A stretch of DNA of 58,954 nt. It comes from Treponemataceae bacterium (GTDB lineage Bacteria; Spirochaetota; Spirochaetia; Treponematales; Treponemataceae). The stretch is taken from positions 1-58,954 of the forward strand of contig JAIKVO010000164.1 of the NCBI GenBank assembly GCA_024685655.1, written 5' to 3'. The stretch's first letter is position 1. Each line of letters opens with the position of its first letter. Below are positions 15,910-24,289 of this stretch, piece by piece. The position numbers were made by a program, and so were the translations under genes. Under the pieces are notes generated by a model that ran no database searches, was not told where the DNA came from, and was given only the letters and a program-made list of their open reading frames with translations.

Positions 15910-16012
15910 TTTTTTGTGCCTAGGAAGCGCAACCGTATTGCGCTTCCGCCGGGATTTGACACGAGCGGCTATGCCGCGAGGCGGGCAACAAATCCCGCTT
16001 GCCCGATTTTTT
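15892..16012 (+). repeat. Direct duplication of the tRNA-Pro 3' end around a palindromic spacer
   Basis: A 24-base direct repeat that starts CAAATCCCGCTTGCCCGA and runs into a T6 stretch occurs at 15892-15915 (the tRNA-Pro 3' end) and again at 15989-16012. The 73-base spacer contains two strong palindromes: GGAAGCGCAA (15923-15932) with TTGCGCTTCC (15938-15947), and GCGGC (15965-15969) with GCCGC (15973-15977). CGGGATTTG (15950-15958) pairs with CAAATCCCG (15989-15997), enclosing the inner hairpin. The layout looks like att-type target duplication or a small structured insertion at a tRNA 3' end. Confidence 0.75.
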
Positions 16013-16257
16013 ACTTTAAACACATTGAATACACTGCTAAGTTAAAATCCACAAGATATGTTTGTAATGTAAAATTAGTATTTGAGATGCTTTTTAGTAA
16101 GCTGTGTCGTAAATCGTGTTAATTCAATGGTTTGCAGTTTATTTAAAGACTCCGGATAATCAAAAAAATTGGTTTTTAGGAAACAAAAAATCTTTTTCTT
16201 TTTAAAGTGTGTTTTTTTTATTTTCCATTGTGCTATACTTAATACAATGGAGGTAAT
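16013..16257 (+). promoter_or_regulatory. Gap upstream of the small beta-barrel gene, with a candidate -10
   Basis: AT-rich, with no supportable ORF. TATACT at 16234-16239 is a plausible -10 box, giving a start near 16246 and a short leader that contains the GGAGG ribosome-binding site (about 16249-16253). No good -35 hexamer sits 17 bases upstream; the region is a T run. Confidence 0.5.
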
Positions 16258-16773
16258 ATGAAAAAAAACATAATACTTATTTTAATTATCGCTCTCATGA
16301 TTATGCCAGTTTTTGCCCAAGATGCAGAAGCAGAAATCGAAGATGACGGTGCTGCTTCACTTGGTATGTATTTTTGTGCTGGAGAATTCTCAATGATAGG
16401 ACTTCATTATCAGCAATGGTTCGGAAACCACGGAATTATGGTCTCTGGCGGACTTACCGGTGATGTTTTTAGTGCTGTCGCTGAATATGAGTATTGCGTC
16501 TATTCTGCAAAGTTCACGGATATACTCAATTCTCGCCTTTATTTGTGGATTCTTGGTGGTGTTGACTGTGTGAACGAACATAATTACATTTCATCCACAG
16601 AGACCTATGAAGACAATTTTTATGTAAATGCAGTAGGTTCCCTCGGTGTCGGAATTGAATTCGTGTGGTGGAAACATCTTTCTATTCCTGTTCAGTTCGG
16701 TTATGTCATTGAAGCACCTCATAAAACAAAGATGTCATTCAGCTTCGCTTCTGGAATACGTTATCGATTCTAG
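16258..16773 (+). CDS. Small outer-membrane beta-barrel-type protein
   Basis: The 171-residue product has a signal peptide (MKKNIILILIIALMIMPVFAQ) and a mature part of alternating hydrophobic and polar residues with many glycines and aromatics. It ends in ...SGIRYRF, a C-terminal phenylalanine typical of BamA substrates. These features suggest an eight-stranded barrel or a related outer-membrane protein. GGAGG precedes the ATG. No named family is recognised. Confidence 0.8.
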   Translation: MKKNIILILIIALMIMPVFAQDAEAEIEDDGAASLGMYFCAGEFSMIGLHYQQWFGNHGIMVSGGLTGDVFSAVAEYEYCVYSAKFTDILNSRLYLWILGGVDCVNEHNYISSTETYEDNFYVNAVGSLGVGIEFVWWKHLSIPVQFGYVIEAPHKTKMSFSFASGIRYRF

Positions 16774-16865
16774 TATTCTGGAAAAGATTGGAGTTAAGAA
16801 ATCTTTACGAATTCTTAATTCTTAGATTTTTTTTGTGACACTTTGCGGACAATAAGTGTTTAATG

Positions 16866-16874
16866 TGATATAAT
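16866..16874 (+). promoter_or_regulatory. Extended -10 promoter of the lipoprotein gene
   Basis: TGATATAAT (16866-16874) is a perfect extended -10 element. The best -35-like word, TTGCGG at 16843-16848, is 20 bases away and weak. The predicted start near 16881 leaves a leader of about 38 bases with a GGAGG site before 16919. Confidence 0.65.
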
Positions 16875-16918
16875 CATTTTTGTCTGATGTTTTTCAGAAA
16901 ATAATTTGGAGGTTTTAA

Positions 16919-17599
16919 ATGAACAGATTTTTTACAATTCTTGCAGCTGTTCTTGCAGTTTGTCTTCTTTTTGCAAGTTGTTCTTCTGCAAAAGAGGAGC
17001 CAAAACCAGAACCAGTTGAGTTGACAAGTGTGGTAACAACAAAGATTCTTGATCACAAAGGTGCATCTCTTGGAAAAACAACACTTCCTCAGTGGATTGA
17101 TGCCTATATGGATTTCGGCGCAAGGGGAGTTGAGAAACTATCTGATTTCGCTGAAGAATATTGTTTCGTAGCAGAATATCAGGCAACTAACCTTAATGCA
17201 GGTCAGGCTTGGTTGGATGGATTTGAGGTTCCTCAGGTAATCGCTCGCCAGCTCCAGTCAAGAGTTGAATCTCTTTTCGTAGGTGCTGCAGTAGGTGCTC
17301 CGGAAGATGATTACGGAACATATTTTGAGAATGTTGTAAAGACAACAACAGATGTTTCTTTCTCAGGCGCAAAGAAAATCCAGGACTATTGGGTTCTCGT
17401 ACGCACCTATGATCCAGATATAAAGAATACATACGAAGACGCATATCATCTTTATGTTCTTTATACAATGCCTAAATCATTACTCGATAAGCAGATCGCA
17501 AACGAGATCGAAAAGGCAATGGACGATGGCGAAATGACAGAAGCTCAGAAATCTGCATTTGACAACGTTAAGAAAATTCTTGCTGATAGCGGACTTTAA
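16919..17599 (+). CDS. Lipoprotein of unknown function, LPP20-like
   Basis: The 226-residue product has a lipoprotein signal with lipobox FASC (Cys21). The mature region contains a short Lys/Glu/Pro linker and then an alpha/beta domain with the pattern YHLYVLYTMPKSLLDKQIA near residue 180, reminiscent of LPP20-family proteins in which a conserved ...YVLxxxPK... strand precedes the last helix. That assignment is tentative. It has its own promoter upstream and a strong terminator downstream, so it is probably a single-gene transcript. The translated sequence looks well expressed (strong ribosome-binding site, regular codon use). Confidence 0.8.
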   Translation: MNRFFTILAAVLAVCLLFASCSSAKEEPKPEPVELTSVVTTKILDHKGASLGKTTLPQWIDAYMDFGARGVEKLSDFAEEYCFVAEYQATNLNAGQAWLDGFEVPQVIARQLQSRVESLFVGAAVGAPEDDYGTYFENVVKTTTDVSFSGAKKIQDYWVLVRTYDPDIKNTYEDAYHLYVLYTMPKSLLDKQIANEIEKAMDDGEMTEAQKSAFDNVKKILADSGL

Positions 17600-17643
17600 T
17601 TAACACAGTTGGAATCTTGACAAGCGATTCCAAAAACGAGAAA

Positions 17644-17672
17644 GGCAGTGATTTTATTCACTGCCTTTTTTT
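17644..17672. terminator. Rho-independent terminator shared by convergent genes
   Basis: GGCAGTGA (17644-17651) pairs with TCACTGCC (17658-17665) around TTTTAT, followed by seven Ts on the plus strand and preceded by AAA on the other side. It ends the lipoprotein transcript and could weakly serve the converging OmpA-type gene. Confidence 0.9.
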
Positions 17673-17693
17673 GTTCCAATGTTTCGTTTGTAA

Positions 17694-19109
17694 CTATTCC
17701 GAAATCTGAATGTAGCTTACAACCGGGCGTACTACAATTTCTACACGCCTGTTTTTTGCTCGTCCTTCCTCGGTATCGTTGTCGCCTATCGGTTTGGTTC
17801 CGCCATATCCTTTTGCCTCGCAAATATCGCGGTTCACACCTCGTGCCACAAGTTCGTCTATTATCGTCTGTGCGCGCAAGTACGAAAGGTTCATTTCACC
17901 AGTAGGCTTTCCTACTGCTGCGGTATGTCCCTCTACAAGAAGCGTATATTCATCGTCTTTTGTGATTGCGACGAGTTTTTCCGCAATAAGATCAAGACGC
18001 GAAGCTTCATTTGGCAAAAGAATTTCTGAATCTGGATAAAAGTTTAGATCCTCAATCGAAATATGAATACCGTCGTTTTCTTCCGTGACTTCTGCATCCG
18101 GTATTTTATTTGTATAGATAAATTGCTCAAGTTCACGGTATTTTGTGTAGTATGATTTTGTTTTTACAGGTGCTGATACAGCGTGTACAAGCACGTCTTC
18201 ATCAAGCAGGATGACGACTTTTCCTTCTTTTAGCAACTCAAGGTTTTCTGGTACGGAAAGAATTTTCAGTGCATCGTTTCTTGAAATTACTGGATCGGTT
18301 CTGTTTGTGCCGAATATTTTTCTTGCGGAGATATGCAGAGGATCGTTTCCTATCCTGTCTCTGTAAAGCGATTCGTCATCGGAGCTTGCATAAGTGACTA
18401 TTCCTATGTTCTTTGCTGTCTGCGAATTCATCATGTTGCGCTCATAAAGCAACTCCATCGTATCGTCCCATATTTTGGGAAAGAAGCATGGATATCCTAC
18501 CGATGATACGAATTCGCCCTGTACTGAAAGAGTTCCCCTGGCATCGATTATAATTCCTGTGTAACTTCTGGATGAAACCATCTCTATTGGTTGAGTTGGT
18601 GTATAAGGGTTGTTGTGCATTACCATAAGGCTTCCAACCTTGTCCAGATTGAACGAGGCGTTCATTGTGACTGCCTGCATGGTTGATGTGTAGATTCCTG
18701 GTTTAAGCTTGCTGTCGTTGATTATAGAAGTAAGCTTTTCGTTAGTGATCGTGTTCTGCAGGATAATGTCGCCCAGTGTGTTTGCTGAGTCAACGTAAAG
18801 AGAAAGAAGAGGGTCTTTCACTAAGTATGCCATCTTGTCATGGATAAGAACCTCGCTGCCAACTCTGTCTGCCGGTGTTATTATGCTGTTCTTGTTCGAA
18901 AGCGACAGTACCGAGCTGAATGTCTTTGTTATCCAGTTCACGGAGCATTCTGATGATACAACAGGAGAATTGCCTCTGAATTGCGCACAGAGTGGAGAAA
19001 ACGTTGTGAGAAAAAGAAAGACAAAACATGCGATCTTGTTGATTTTTGAGAAACTCTTTGATTTTTTTGCAGTTTTTCTATCTGTTGCAGATGTGTAGAC
19101 TATGGACAT
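17694..19109 (-). CDS. OmpA-family peptidoglycan-binding protein
   Basis: The 471-residue product has an N-terminal signal sequence whose hydrophobic core lies at about residues 26-42 (ACFVFLFLTTFSPLCAQ) after a long basic start. Residues about 45-345 form a large domain I do not recognise. Residues about 360-465 are an OmpA C-terminal domain: NFYPDSEILLP, LLVEGHTAAVG, LSYLRAQTIIDELVARGV and GRAKNRRVEIVV, the last containing the Arg used in diaminopimelate binding. It should bind cell-wall peptidoglycan from the periplasm or outer membrane. AAAGAGG lies upstream of the ATG. Confidence 0.9.
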   Translation of the reverse strand: MSIVYTSATDRKTAKKSKSFSKINKIACFVFLFLTTFSPLCAQFRGNSPVVSSECSVNWITKTFSSVLSLSNKNSIITPADRVGSEVLIHDKMAYLVKDPLLSLYVDSANTLGDIILQNTITNEKLTSIINDSKLKPGIYTSTMQAVTMNASFNLDKVGSLMVMHNNPYTPTQPIEMVSSRSYTGIIIDARGTLSVQGEFVSSVGYPCFFPKIWDDTMELLYERNMMNSQTAKNIGIVTYASSDDESLYRDRIGNDPLHISARKIFGTNRTDPVISRNDALKILSVPENLELLKEGKVVILLDEDVLVHAVSAPVKTKSYYTKYRELEQFIYTNKIPDAEVTEENDGIHISIEDLNFYPDSEILLPNEASRLDLIAEKLVAITKDDEYTLLVEGHTAAVGKPTGEMNLSYLRAQTIIDELVARGVNRDICEAKGYGGTKPIGDNDTEEGRAKNRRVEIVVRPVVSYIQISE

Positions 19110-19151
19110 ATAAAAGAAACCTCTTTACTTTGCGATAATTATCTGGCAGGT

Positions 19152-20270
19152 TTATTTATATATCGGCACAAAAAGTTTAGTTCCTATACGAAGAATATCT
19201 GTTTCCGAGAAATTATTCATTTCGCACAACTCTTTGACGGTAATTCCGTATCGTCTTGAAATTCCCCATAACGTGTCGCCTTTTTCTACTATATAAACAT
19301 CCGTTGAAAGATTGCTCATCTTTGTGATTGCGTCTGCTACGATTTCTTCGGTTCCTTTTGGGATTCTAAGAGTGTATTGCCTGCCGTATGGCGTGAAAGG
19401 GTAGGTAAGCGCGGGGTTCAGTGTTTCAAGCTCTGCAATGTCTATGCCTGTGAATGCTGACAGTTCTTCCAGTCCGATTTGGGTGTTCAGCGTTATTGTG
19501 GAGAATTTCAGTTCTTTTCGCTCGTCATACTCAGGCAGTTCAAGCCCGTAGTATTTTGCGTTCGTTATTATGTCTGCAATGGCGATAAACTTAGGAACGT
19601 AATTCGTTGTTTCTGCCTTGAGATATCCGCCGTCAATAAGATTCCATGCCGATATTATGCCTGTTTTCTTTATCAAAGACGAAAGTCCGCCTCTTCCCAT
19701 GTTGTATGCGGTAAGTGCAAGCGCCCAATCATTGAAGTAGTTGTAATTATCTTTTAGTTTTTCCAATGCTGCGTCTGTTGAAAGCCAGGGATCTTTCCTT
19801 TCGTCAATCCATTCGTCCTTGGTAAGGTATCCGGCTATGCTGTTCTCCATGAATTGCCAAAGCCCTGCTGCTCCCGATTTTGACAAAGCTTTTGTGTTGT
19901 AATTTGATTCTATGATAGGAAGAAATTCAAGACAAAGGGGCATGCCTTTTTCCATAAGTTTCCTGCGGATATACGGTCTGTAAGGCGCCGCTTTTTCAAG
20001 TGTCTCCTGTAGTTTTTTCAACCCAAACCCTGATGTATACTCCATGTGGAATTTGTCTATCAGTTTATGATCAGGATATTCGATATCGATGAAATTGTAT
20101 TCTGTAAAATCTTCGTTTTGTTGTGAGGAAAAAACGGGGGCGTATGAAGTGAAGCACAGTAGAAGCATACAACCCAAAAGTCGTTTCAGAGTCATGCGTT
20201 TATTAAGACGGACATGTCCGGGCTGGAAAAAAGATATATGATTATATTGTCGCATTGTGCGGCTTCTCAT
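19152..20270 (-). CDS. MltD-type lytic transglycosylase with LysM domain
   Basis: The product contains a family 1 lytic transglycosylase domain with the catalytic glutamate in LPIIESNYNTKALSKSGAAG, followed by AGLWQFM and the AYNMGRGG motif, and one C-terminal LysM domain (VEKGDTLWGISRRYGITVKE). It cleaves peptidoglycan glycan strands. I chose the ATG at 20270 because it overlaps the upstream stop as ATGA, which suggests coupling (372 residues). The ATG at 20195 gives a more classical signal peptide (MTLKRLLGCMLLLCFTSYA), so the true start could be there. A region between the two domains links them with a Pro/Thr-rich stretch. Confidence 0.9.
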   Translation of the reverse strand: MRSRTMRQYNHISFFQPGHVRLNKRMTLKRLLGCMLLLCFTSYAPVFSSQQNEDFTEYNFIDIEYPDHKLIDKFHMEYTSGFGLKKLQETLEKAAPYRPYIRRKLMEKGMPLCLEFLPIIESNYNTKALSKSGAAGLWQFMENSIAGYLTKDEWIDERKDPWLSTDAALEKLKDNYNYFNDWALALTAYNMGRGGLSSLIKKTGIISAWNLIDGGYLKAETTNYVPKFIAIADIITNAKYYGLELPEYDERKELKFSTITLNTQIGLEELSAFTGIDIAELETLNPALTYPFTPYGRQYTLRIPKGTEEIVADAITKMSNLSTDVYIVEKGDTLWGISRRYGITVKELCEMNNFSETDILRIGTKLFVPIYK

Positions 20271-21304
20271 AACATCTCGCCATAATAGATGCCAGCCCAT
20301 TCCCACCTTCCGTGAATCTCCGGGTCGAGCGGAAAATTCACTTTCCTGAAGTAAAGATACCATACGTTTACGTAGGTGGAGTTCCAACCCCAGGTCCGTA
20401 GGAAAGCTTCGTCAGGTGTAGAAGATTCGTTCAGATTTTCGTTATAGCGAATACGGTTCTTGCCTGTCATGAAGTCTTTCATCGTAAAATTTGCCATACT
20501 GTGCTCTTGAGACTCGTCCTGCCTCCATGACATTGAGAAAAAATTAACCTTTGATTTGTAACTCTCCAAAGTGTTCGGCTCGTAGCGTGAAATAGCCCGT
20601 TTTACAGCCGAAACAAGGTCGTCAAGCGTCTCGAAGGTCCAGTCCTTTGAGGAATTGTTAAAATCCACGATGTTTTTTGCTGTCGAATAAGCGTTCGGCA
20701 TTCCAAGTATCTGTATTTCGGCTGCGTCGCTTCTTGCAAGAAAATCTGAGTAACAACGCAACATTTGGTTCCAGTCTCCGGTTTTCTTGTATTCTTCGCC
20801 AAGCCTCATGTAGAGTTCTGTTTTGTTCACGTCGTCAGGATATTCGTTGATGAGCTTCGTGAAATACTGGATTCTGGCGGTTGGCGAGGTGGAAATTTGT
20901 ATCAGGTTTTGAAGACATAGCAGATGTATGGATTTATCCATAACGATAAAATCATCGTATGTGTTCAGTATCCTCTGGAAATACAGTTCTGCTATCGGCT
21001 CTGCACCCGTCGTCTGGTAGGTGTATGCTGTTCGCAAAAGCCAATACGGATTGTATTTGTCCTCTGGATTCTGATTTACGTGATCTGTAAGAAAAAGGAT
21101 GAGATCATCAGCCTGTTTGCTGTTCTGCATGCCGTTTGATATTTGGTTTATTACAGAAAAAAGACTTTCTTCCGCAATTTGTTTGTCTTCAAGCAGATTG
21201 TACAGCTCCTGCTGGTAGTTCGTTTCTTTTTCGATAGCGCAAGAACAGAGATAAATTGTTAGAAAAAAGATAAAAAATACTCTGTTCGTTATTTTAAATG
21301 ACAT
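20267..21304 (-). CDS. TPR-like lipoprotein
   Basis: The 345-residue product has a lipoprotein signal peptide with lipobox LCSC (cysteine near residue 22). The mature part is helical and resembles tetratricopeptide repeats (ELYMRLGEEYKKTGDWNQMLRCYSDF and YWLLRTAYTYQTTGAEPIAELYFQ). The C-terminal third is rich in aromatic residues (WGWNSTYVNVWYLYFRKVNF) and is not recognised. It is transcribed just ahead of the transglycosylase with an ATGA overlap, so the two probably act together at the cell wall; this is inference. It is divergent from the LiaF-like gene. Confidence 0.8.
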   Translation of the reverse strand: MSFKITNRVFFIFFLTIYLCSCAIEKETNYQQELYNLLEDKQIAEESLFSVINQISNGMQNSKQADDLILFLTDHVNQNPEDKYNPYWLLRTAYTYQTTGAEPIAELYFQRILNTYDDFIVMDKSIHLLCLQNLIQISTSPTARIQYFTKLINEYPDDVNKTELYMRLGEEYKKTGDWNQMLRCYSDFLARSDAAEIQILGMPNAYSTAKNIVDFNNSSKDWTFETLDDLVSAVKRAISRYEPNTLESYKSKVNFFSMSWRQDESQEHSMANFTMKDFMTGKNRIRYNENLNESSTPDEAFLRTWGWNSTYVNVWYLYFRKVNFPLDPEIHGRWEWAGIYYGEML

Positions 21305-21332
21305 ATTTCTATTTTATCATGCACAAAACTTA

Positions 21333-21361
21333 TTGGCAAGACTGATATCTTTGTGTATTCT
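21333..21361 (+). promoter_or_regulatory. Promoter giving a leaderless start at 21368
   Basis: TTGGCA (21333-21338), a 17-base spacer and TATTCT (21356-21361) predict transcription start 6-7 bases later, at the A of the ATG at 21368. No Shine-Dalgarno sequence precedes that ATG. Confidence 0.6.
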
Positions 21362-21367
21362 TTATGT

Positions 21368-21952
21368 ATGTACACTGGAAAAAAATCGCGCGAAGTAATG
21401 CTCGGTAGCGGTCTGTTTCTCATTGTGATTGGGATTGCGTTACTCTGTTTCATTGCTTTGGATATAAACCCTAACATGTTGGTAGCGATTCCTATCGTTG
21501 TGATGTTGATAGGAGCGTTGTTTCTCTTTCTTTCGTACACAAGGAAAAAGCTTGTCTGGATGTATTTCCTCGGATATTTTCTGACGTCATCCGGTCTTTT
21601 TTCTTTGATTTTCTGCTTTGGTACATTCGAGCTTTCGATGAAGAATCTTTGGCCAATGTATGTCATTTTGTGCGGATTATCGTACTTCGTAGCAGCAGTT
21701 CAGGTGCGGAAACGGCTTTCTGTGTCGGCAGTAGTTCCTGCTGTTGTTCTGATCGTACTGGGCGGGATGCTTCTTTGTTTCTCGCTTGGAATTATTAGCG
21801 TATCTCTCCGTTACTTTGTCGCGCATTGGTGGCCAATTTTCCTTGTTTTATTGGGATTTGCGCTTATAATAATATATGCATACATGCAGCATTCCAATAA
21901 AGCTGAAGATTCTGATAGTAAAGTGATTGCCGACAGTGATGAAGACGATTAG
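21368..21952 (+). CDS. LiaF/LiaI-type small membrane protein
   Basis: The 194-residue product has about six to seven transmembrane segments arranged as tandem helix pairs, with motifs like LGSGLFLIVIGIALL and the repeated NLWPMYVILCGLSY / HWWPIFLVLLGFAL pattern seen in LiaI/LiaF N-terminal membrane regions (DUF5668-like). The acidic C-terminal tail (SDSKVIADSDEDD) is cytoplasmic. LiaF-like proteins take part in envelope-stress sensing in other bacteria, but the C-terminal LiaF domain is absent here. The ATG at 21368 is favoured over a GTG at 21353 because the promoter fits it. Its end overlaps the next gene by 14 bases. Confidence 0.78.
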   Translation: MYTGKKSREVMLGSGLFLIVIGIALLCFIALDINPNMLVAIPIVVMLIGALFLFLSYTRKKLVWMYFLGYFLTSSGLFSLIFCFGTFELSMKNLWPMYVILCGLSYFVAAVQVRKRLSVSAVVPAVVLIVLGGMLLCFSLGIISVSLRYFVAHWWPIFLVLLGFALIIIYAYMQHSNKAEDSDSKVIADSDEDD

Positions 21953-23753
21953 GAGAAAGCTTCTAATTCCAGTTCTATTTTTCTCTTTTGCCTCGTGCCT
22001 GTTTTTCTCGTGTGCGTCTGACAGTGAGCCTTCGGATTCAATTCCTGTTCCTGTGAGAGAAGTTTCTCCCTCAGAAGGAGCAGAATCTACAACGGCTGTC
22101 CCGGATTCGTCTGCTATTCAAAAAACTTCCCCTGAGCCTGTGTCTGTTGTATTGCCGACTGTCCGGCAAAAAACTTCATATTTTGAGAACATAAGCGATG
22201 AGATCATTCTGAACGCAATGAAAGGTTCTCCGTCTTCGCTGCGTGCCGCTGCAGAGGCTCTTCATAAATCTGACGAGACAATGTATACAGAGGAGGAGCG
22301 GGTTCTTCTTTACATTATGTCTTCTATAATGAAGTACGCATGGCCTTCTGAGACTATTTCATGGACTATTCCCACGCTTTTGCCGGACAATGATTACACG
22401 GCAGCGATCGAATCGGTAAAGCTCGGCGTGTACGATACGAGTGCGGGCAAAGCCGATTTTTTTACGCTTGTAATTCCGTCACTTTTGTTATGTGCGCAAA
22501 AGGACAGAACTGGTTTTTTCGATGACTCCAAGGAGGCGCTTGATGAAGCGGCTTCGAAATTCCGTGATTCTGTGTTGCTCCATTATTTGTATGGCCTTTT
22601 GTACGCGCGGCAGGGAAAAGCGGCTGATGCGCTGGTAGAATATGAGATAGCTTATACTCTTGATACAACATGTTTCGAAACGTCTTGCGCGGTGGCGAAT
22701 GCTTTTATTTCAGCCGGGCGTATGGCTGAGGCGAAAACGATTTCCGACAGGCTTTACGTGGTCGCACCTGGTAATGTCGAGGTGCTGAAATTGTGCGCTC
22801 TGGCATCATATAATACTGGTGACATGAATTCAGCTGAATCCTTCGTAGCGCAGATTCTTCAGCGAGAGCCCGATAATACTGAATACATCCTGTTCCGTGC
22901 AAAAATATTGTTCAATAAAGGTGAGTATGTAAAGGTGTCGTCTCTGCTTGATGTCTATGCAAGGACTAACCGGACGAACCGCGATTATCTGCTTCTTAAA
23001 GCACGGCTTCTGCTTACATGGAATAAAAATACGTCATCTGCTTTCACTGTCGTGCAGGATGCGCTTTCTCGATATCCCGATGACGAGGAAGTAATTCTCC
23101 TTGCTGCTGAAATCGCTTCGGAAACAGGAACATTTGTGAACGGAAAGTCAGCCTCTGAGCTGGTAGCTCCGGTTCTGAAAAAAGATCCGGGTAATCCTGC
23201 TGCACTAAAGATAAAAGTTAAGGAAGCTATTCTTGCAGAGGCTTGGGAAGATGCTTATGAATCGAGCGGTATTCTGCTTGCGTCCGATGATTCCGACAGC
23301 TCCAAGCTGCTTCATGCGGAGACATGCCTGAATACATCAAGAATTGCAGAGGCTTCAAAGCTTATCCGCGAGCTTTACGACAAAAACAACAGTGACGAGA
23401 GCATTCTTGAGTATTATATAAAGATCCTTATTGCAGAAGGAAATACTACGCAGGCTCTGGCGATGATAGAAAAGCGTCTCCCGTCAGTCTCCGCAAAACT
23501 AAAAAGTTCTCTTTACTATGAGAGAAGCCGCTTGCAGACTTCTTCTGACAAAATCCTTGCAGACTTGCGTTCTAGCCTTACATCAAACCCCCGTAACAGG
23601 AACGCTCTTTTTGCTTTGTATTCCTATTATATGGATACTGCAGATTATCGAAAAGCACAGTATTATCTTAAACAAGTTCTCGCGTTGAATCCTTCAGACC
23701 AATCTATTATAGATCTCAACAATAATCTTGATGTTATTCTCAGCGGTAACTAG
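21939..23753 (+). CDS. TPR lipoprotein
   Basis: The product (604 residues from the ATG at 21939) has a lipoprotein signal with lipobox FFSC and a Ser/Pro/Thr-rich linker, then at least ten tetratricopeptide-like repeats from about residue 90 to the end, for example YLYGLLYARQGKAADALVEY and FALYSYYMDTADYRKAQYYL. Such proteins are periplasmic scaffolds; some take part in outer-membrane biogenesis. The start overlaps the LiaF-like gene, so they are likely co-transcribed. yajC-secD-secF follow after 71 bases. Confidence 0.85.
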   Translation: MKTIRRKLLIPVLFFSFASCLFFSCASDSEPSDSIPVPVREVSPSEGAESTTAVPDSSAIQKTSPEPVSVVLPTVRQKTSYFENISDEIILNAMKGSPSSLRAAAEALHKSDETMYTEEERVLLYIMSSIMKYAWPSETISWTIPTLLPDNDYTAAIESVKLGVYDTSAGKADFFTLVIPSLLLCAQKDRTGFFDDSKEALDEAASKFRDSVLLHYLYGLLYARQGKAADALVEYEIAYTLDTTCFETSCAVANAFISAGRMAEAKTISDRLYVVAPGNVEVLKLCALASYNTGDMNSAESFVAQILQREPDNTEYILFRAKILFNKGEYVKVSSLLDVYARTNRTNRDYLLLKARLLLTWNKNTSSAFTVVQDALSRYPDDEEVILLAAEIASETGTFVNGKSASELVAPVLKKDPGNPAALKIKVKEAILAEAWEDAYESSGILLASDDSDSSKLLHAETCLNTSRIAEASKLIRELYDKNNSDESILEYYIKILIAEGNTTQALAMIEKRLPSVSAKLKSSLYYERSRLQTSSDKILADLRSSLTSNPRNRNALFALYSYYMDTADYRKAQYYLKQVLALNPSDQSIIDLNNNLDVILSGN

Positions 23754-23824
23754 ACAAAATCAGTTATTGCATGGTATTCTTTTGAGCAAGTTATTTTAAA
23801 CAAAAAAAAGGATGGGTTATCTAT

Positions 23825-24274
23825 ATGCAGTTTTTAGCCATGCTTCAGGATGCTTCGGCAAGTACCGGCAGCTCTCCAATTATGACAATCATCATGTTCG
23901 GATTGATTTTTGTCATTTTCTATTTTTTTATCATCAGACCGCAGAATAAAAAACAGAAAGAGACCGAGAAGATGATTGCCGCACTCAAAAAGGGCGACAA
24001 GGTTGTCACGATCGGAGGTATTCATGGTACTGTCGTTACGACAAAAGAAGCTACTGTTGTAGTGAAGGTTGATGATGGCACTAAGATTGAGTTCAGCCGT
24101 TCTGCTATTGCAAGCGTTGTCGTCGATAAGAAAGAAGAGGAGAAGCTTGCTAAGAAAAACGCCAAAGAAAAAGATAAGGCGAAGCAGGTTGAGGATAAAA
24201 CTGATAAAGCAGAGGCTCCCGTTGCGGATGCCGATAATAATACGGAAAAAACTTCTTCTGAAGAATCAAAATAA
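23825..24274 (+). CDS. yajC: Preprotein translocase subunit YajC
   Basis: The 149-residue product has one transmembrane segment (about residues 20-40, MTIIMFGLIFVIFYFFIIRPQ) followed by the YajC signature QNKKQKE, KKGDKVVTIGGIHGTV and a KVDDGTKIEFSRSAIASVV strand. The C-terminal tail of about 45 residues is highly charged and longer than in E. coli. YajC associates with SecDF. It is the first gene of the yajC-secD-secF run. Confidence 0.95.
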   Translation: MQFLAMLQDASASTGSSPIMTIIMFGLIFVIFYFFIIRPQNKKQKETEKMIAALKKGDKVVTIGGIHGTVVTTKEATVVVKVDDGTKIEFSRSAIASVVVDKKEEEKLAKKNAKEKDKAKQVEDKTDKAEAPVADADNNTEKTSSEESK

Positions 24275-24289
24275 TTGAGGTAATTAGAA

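Noticed and set aside
15711-16012. A third tRNA-like gene in the spacer after tRNA-Pro
   Set aside because: Only the T-stem and acceptor 3' half are repeated; there is no anticodon or D arm.
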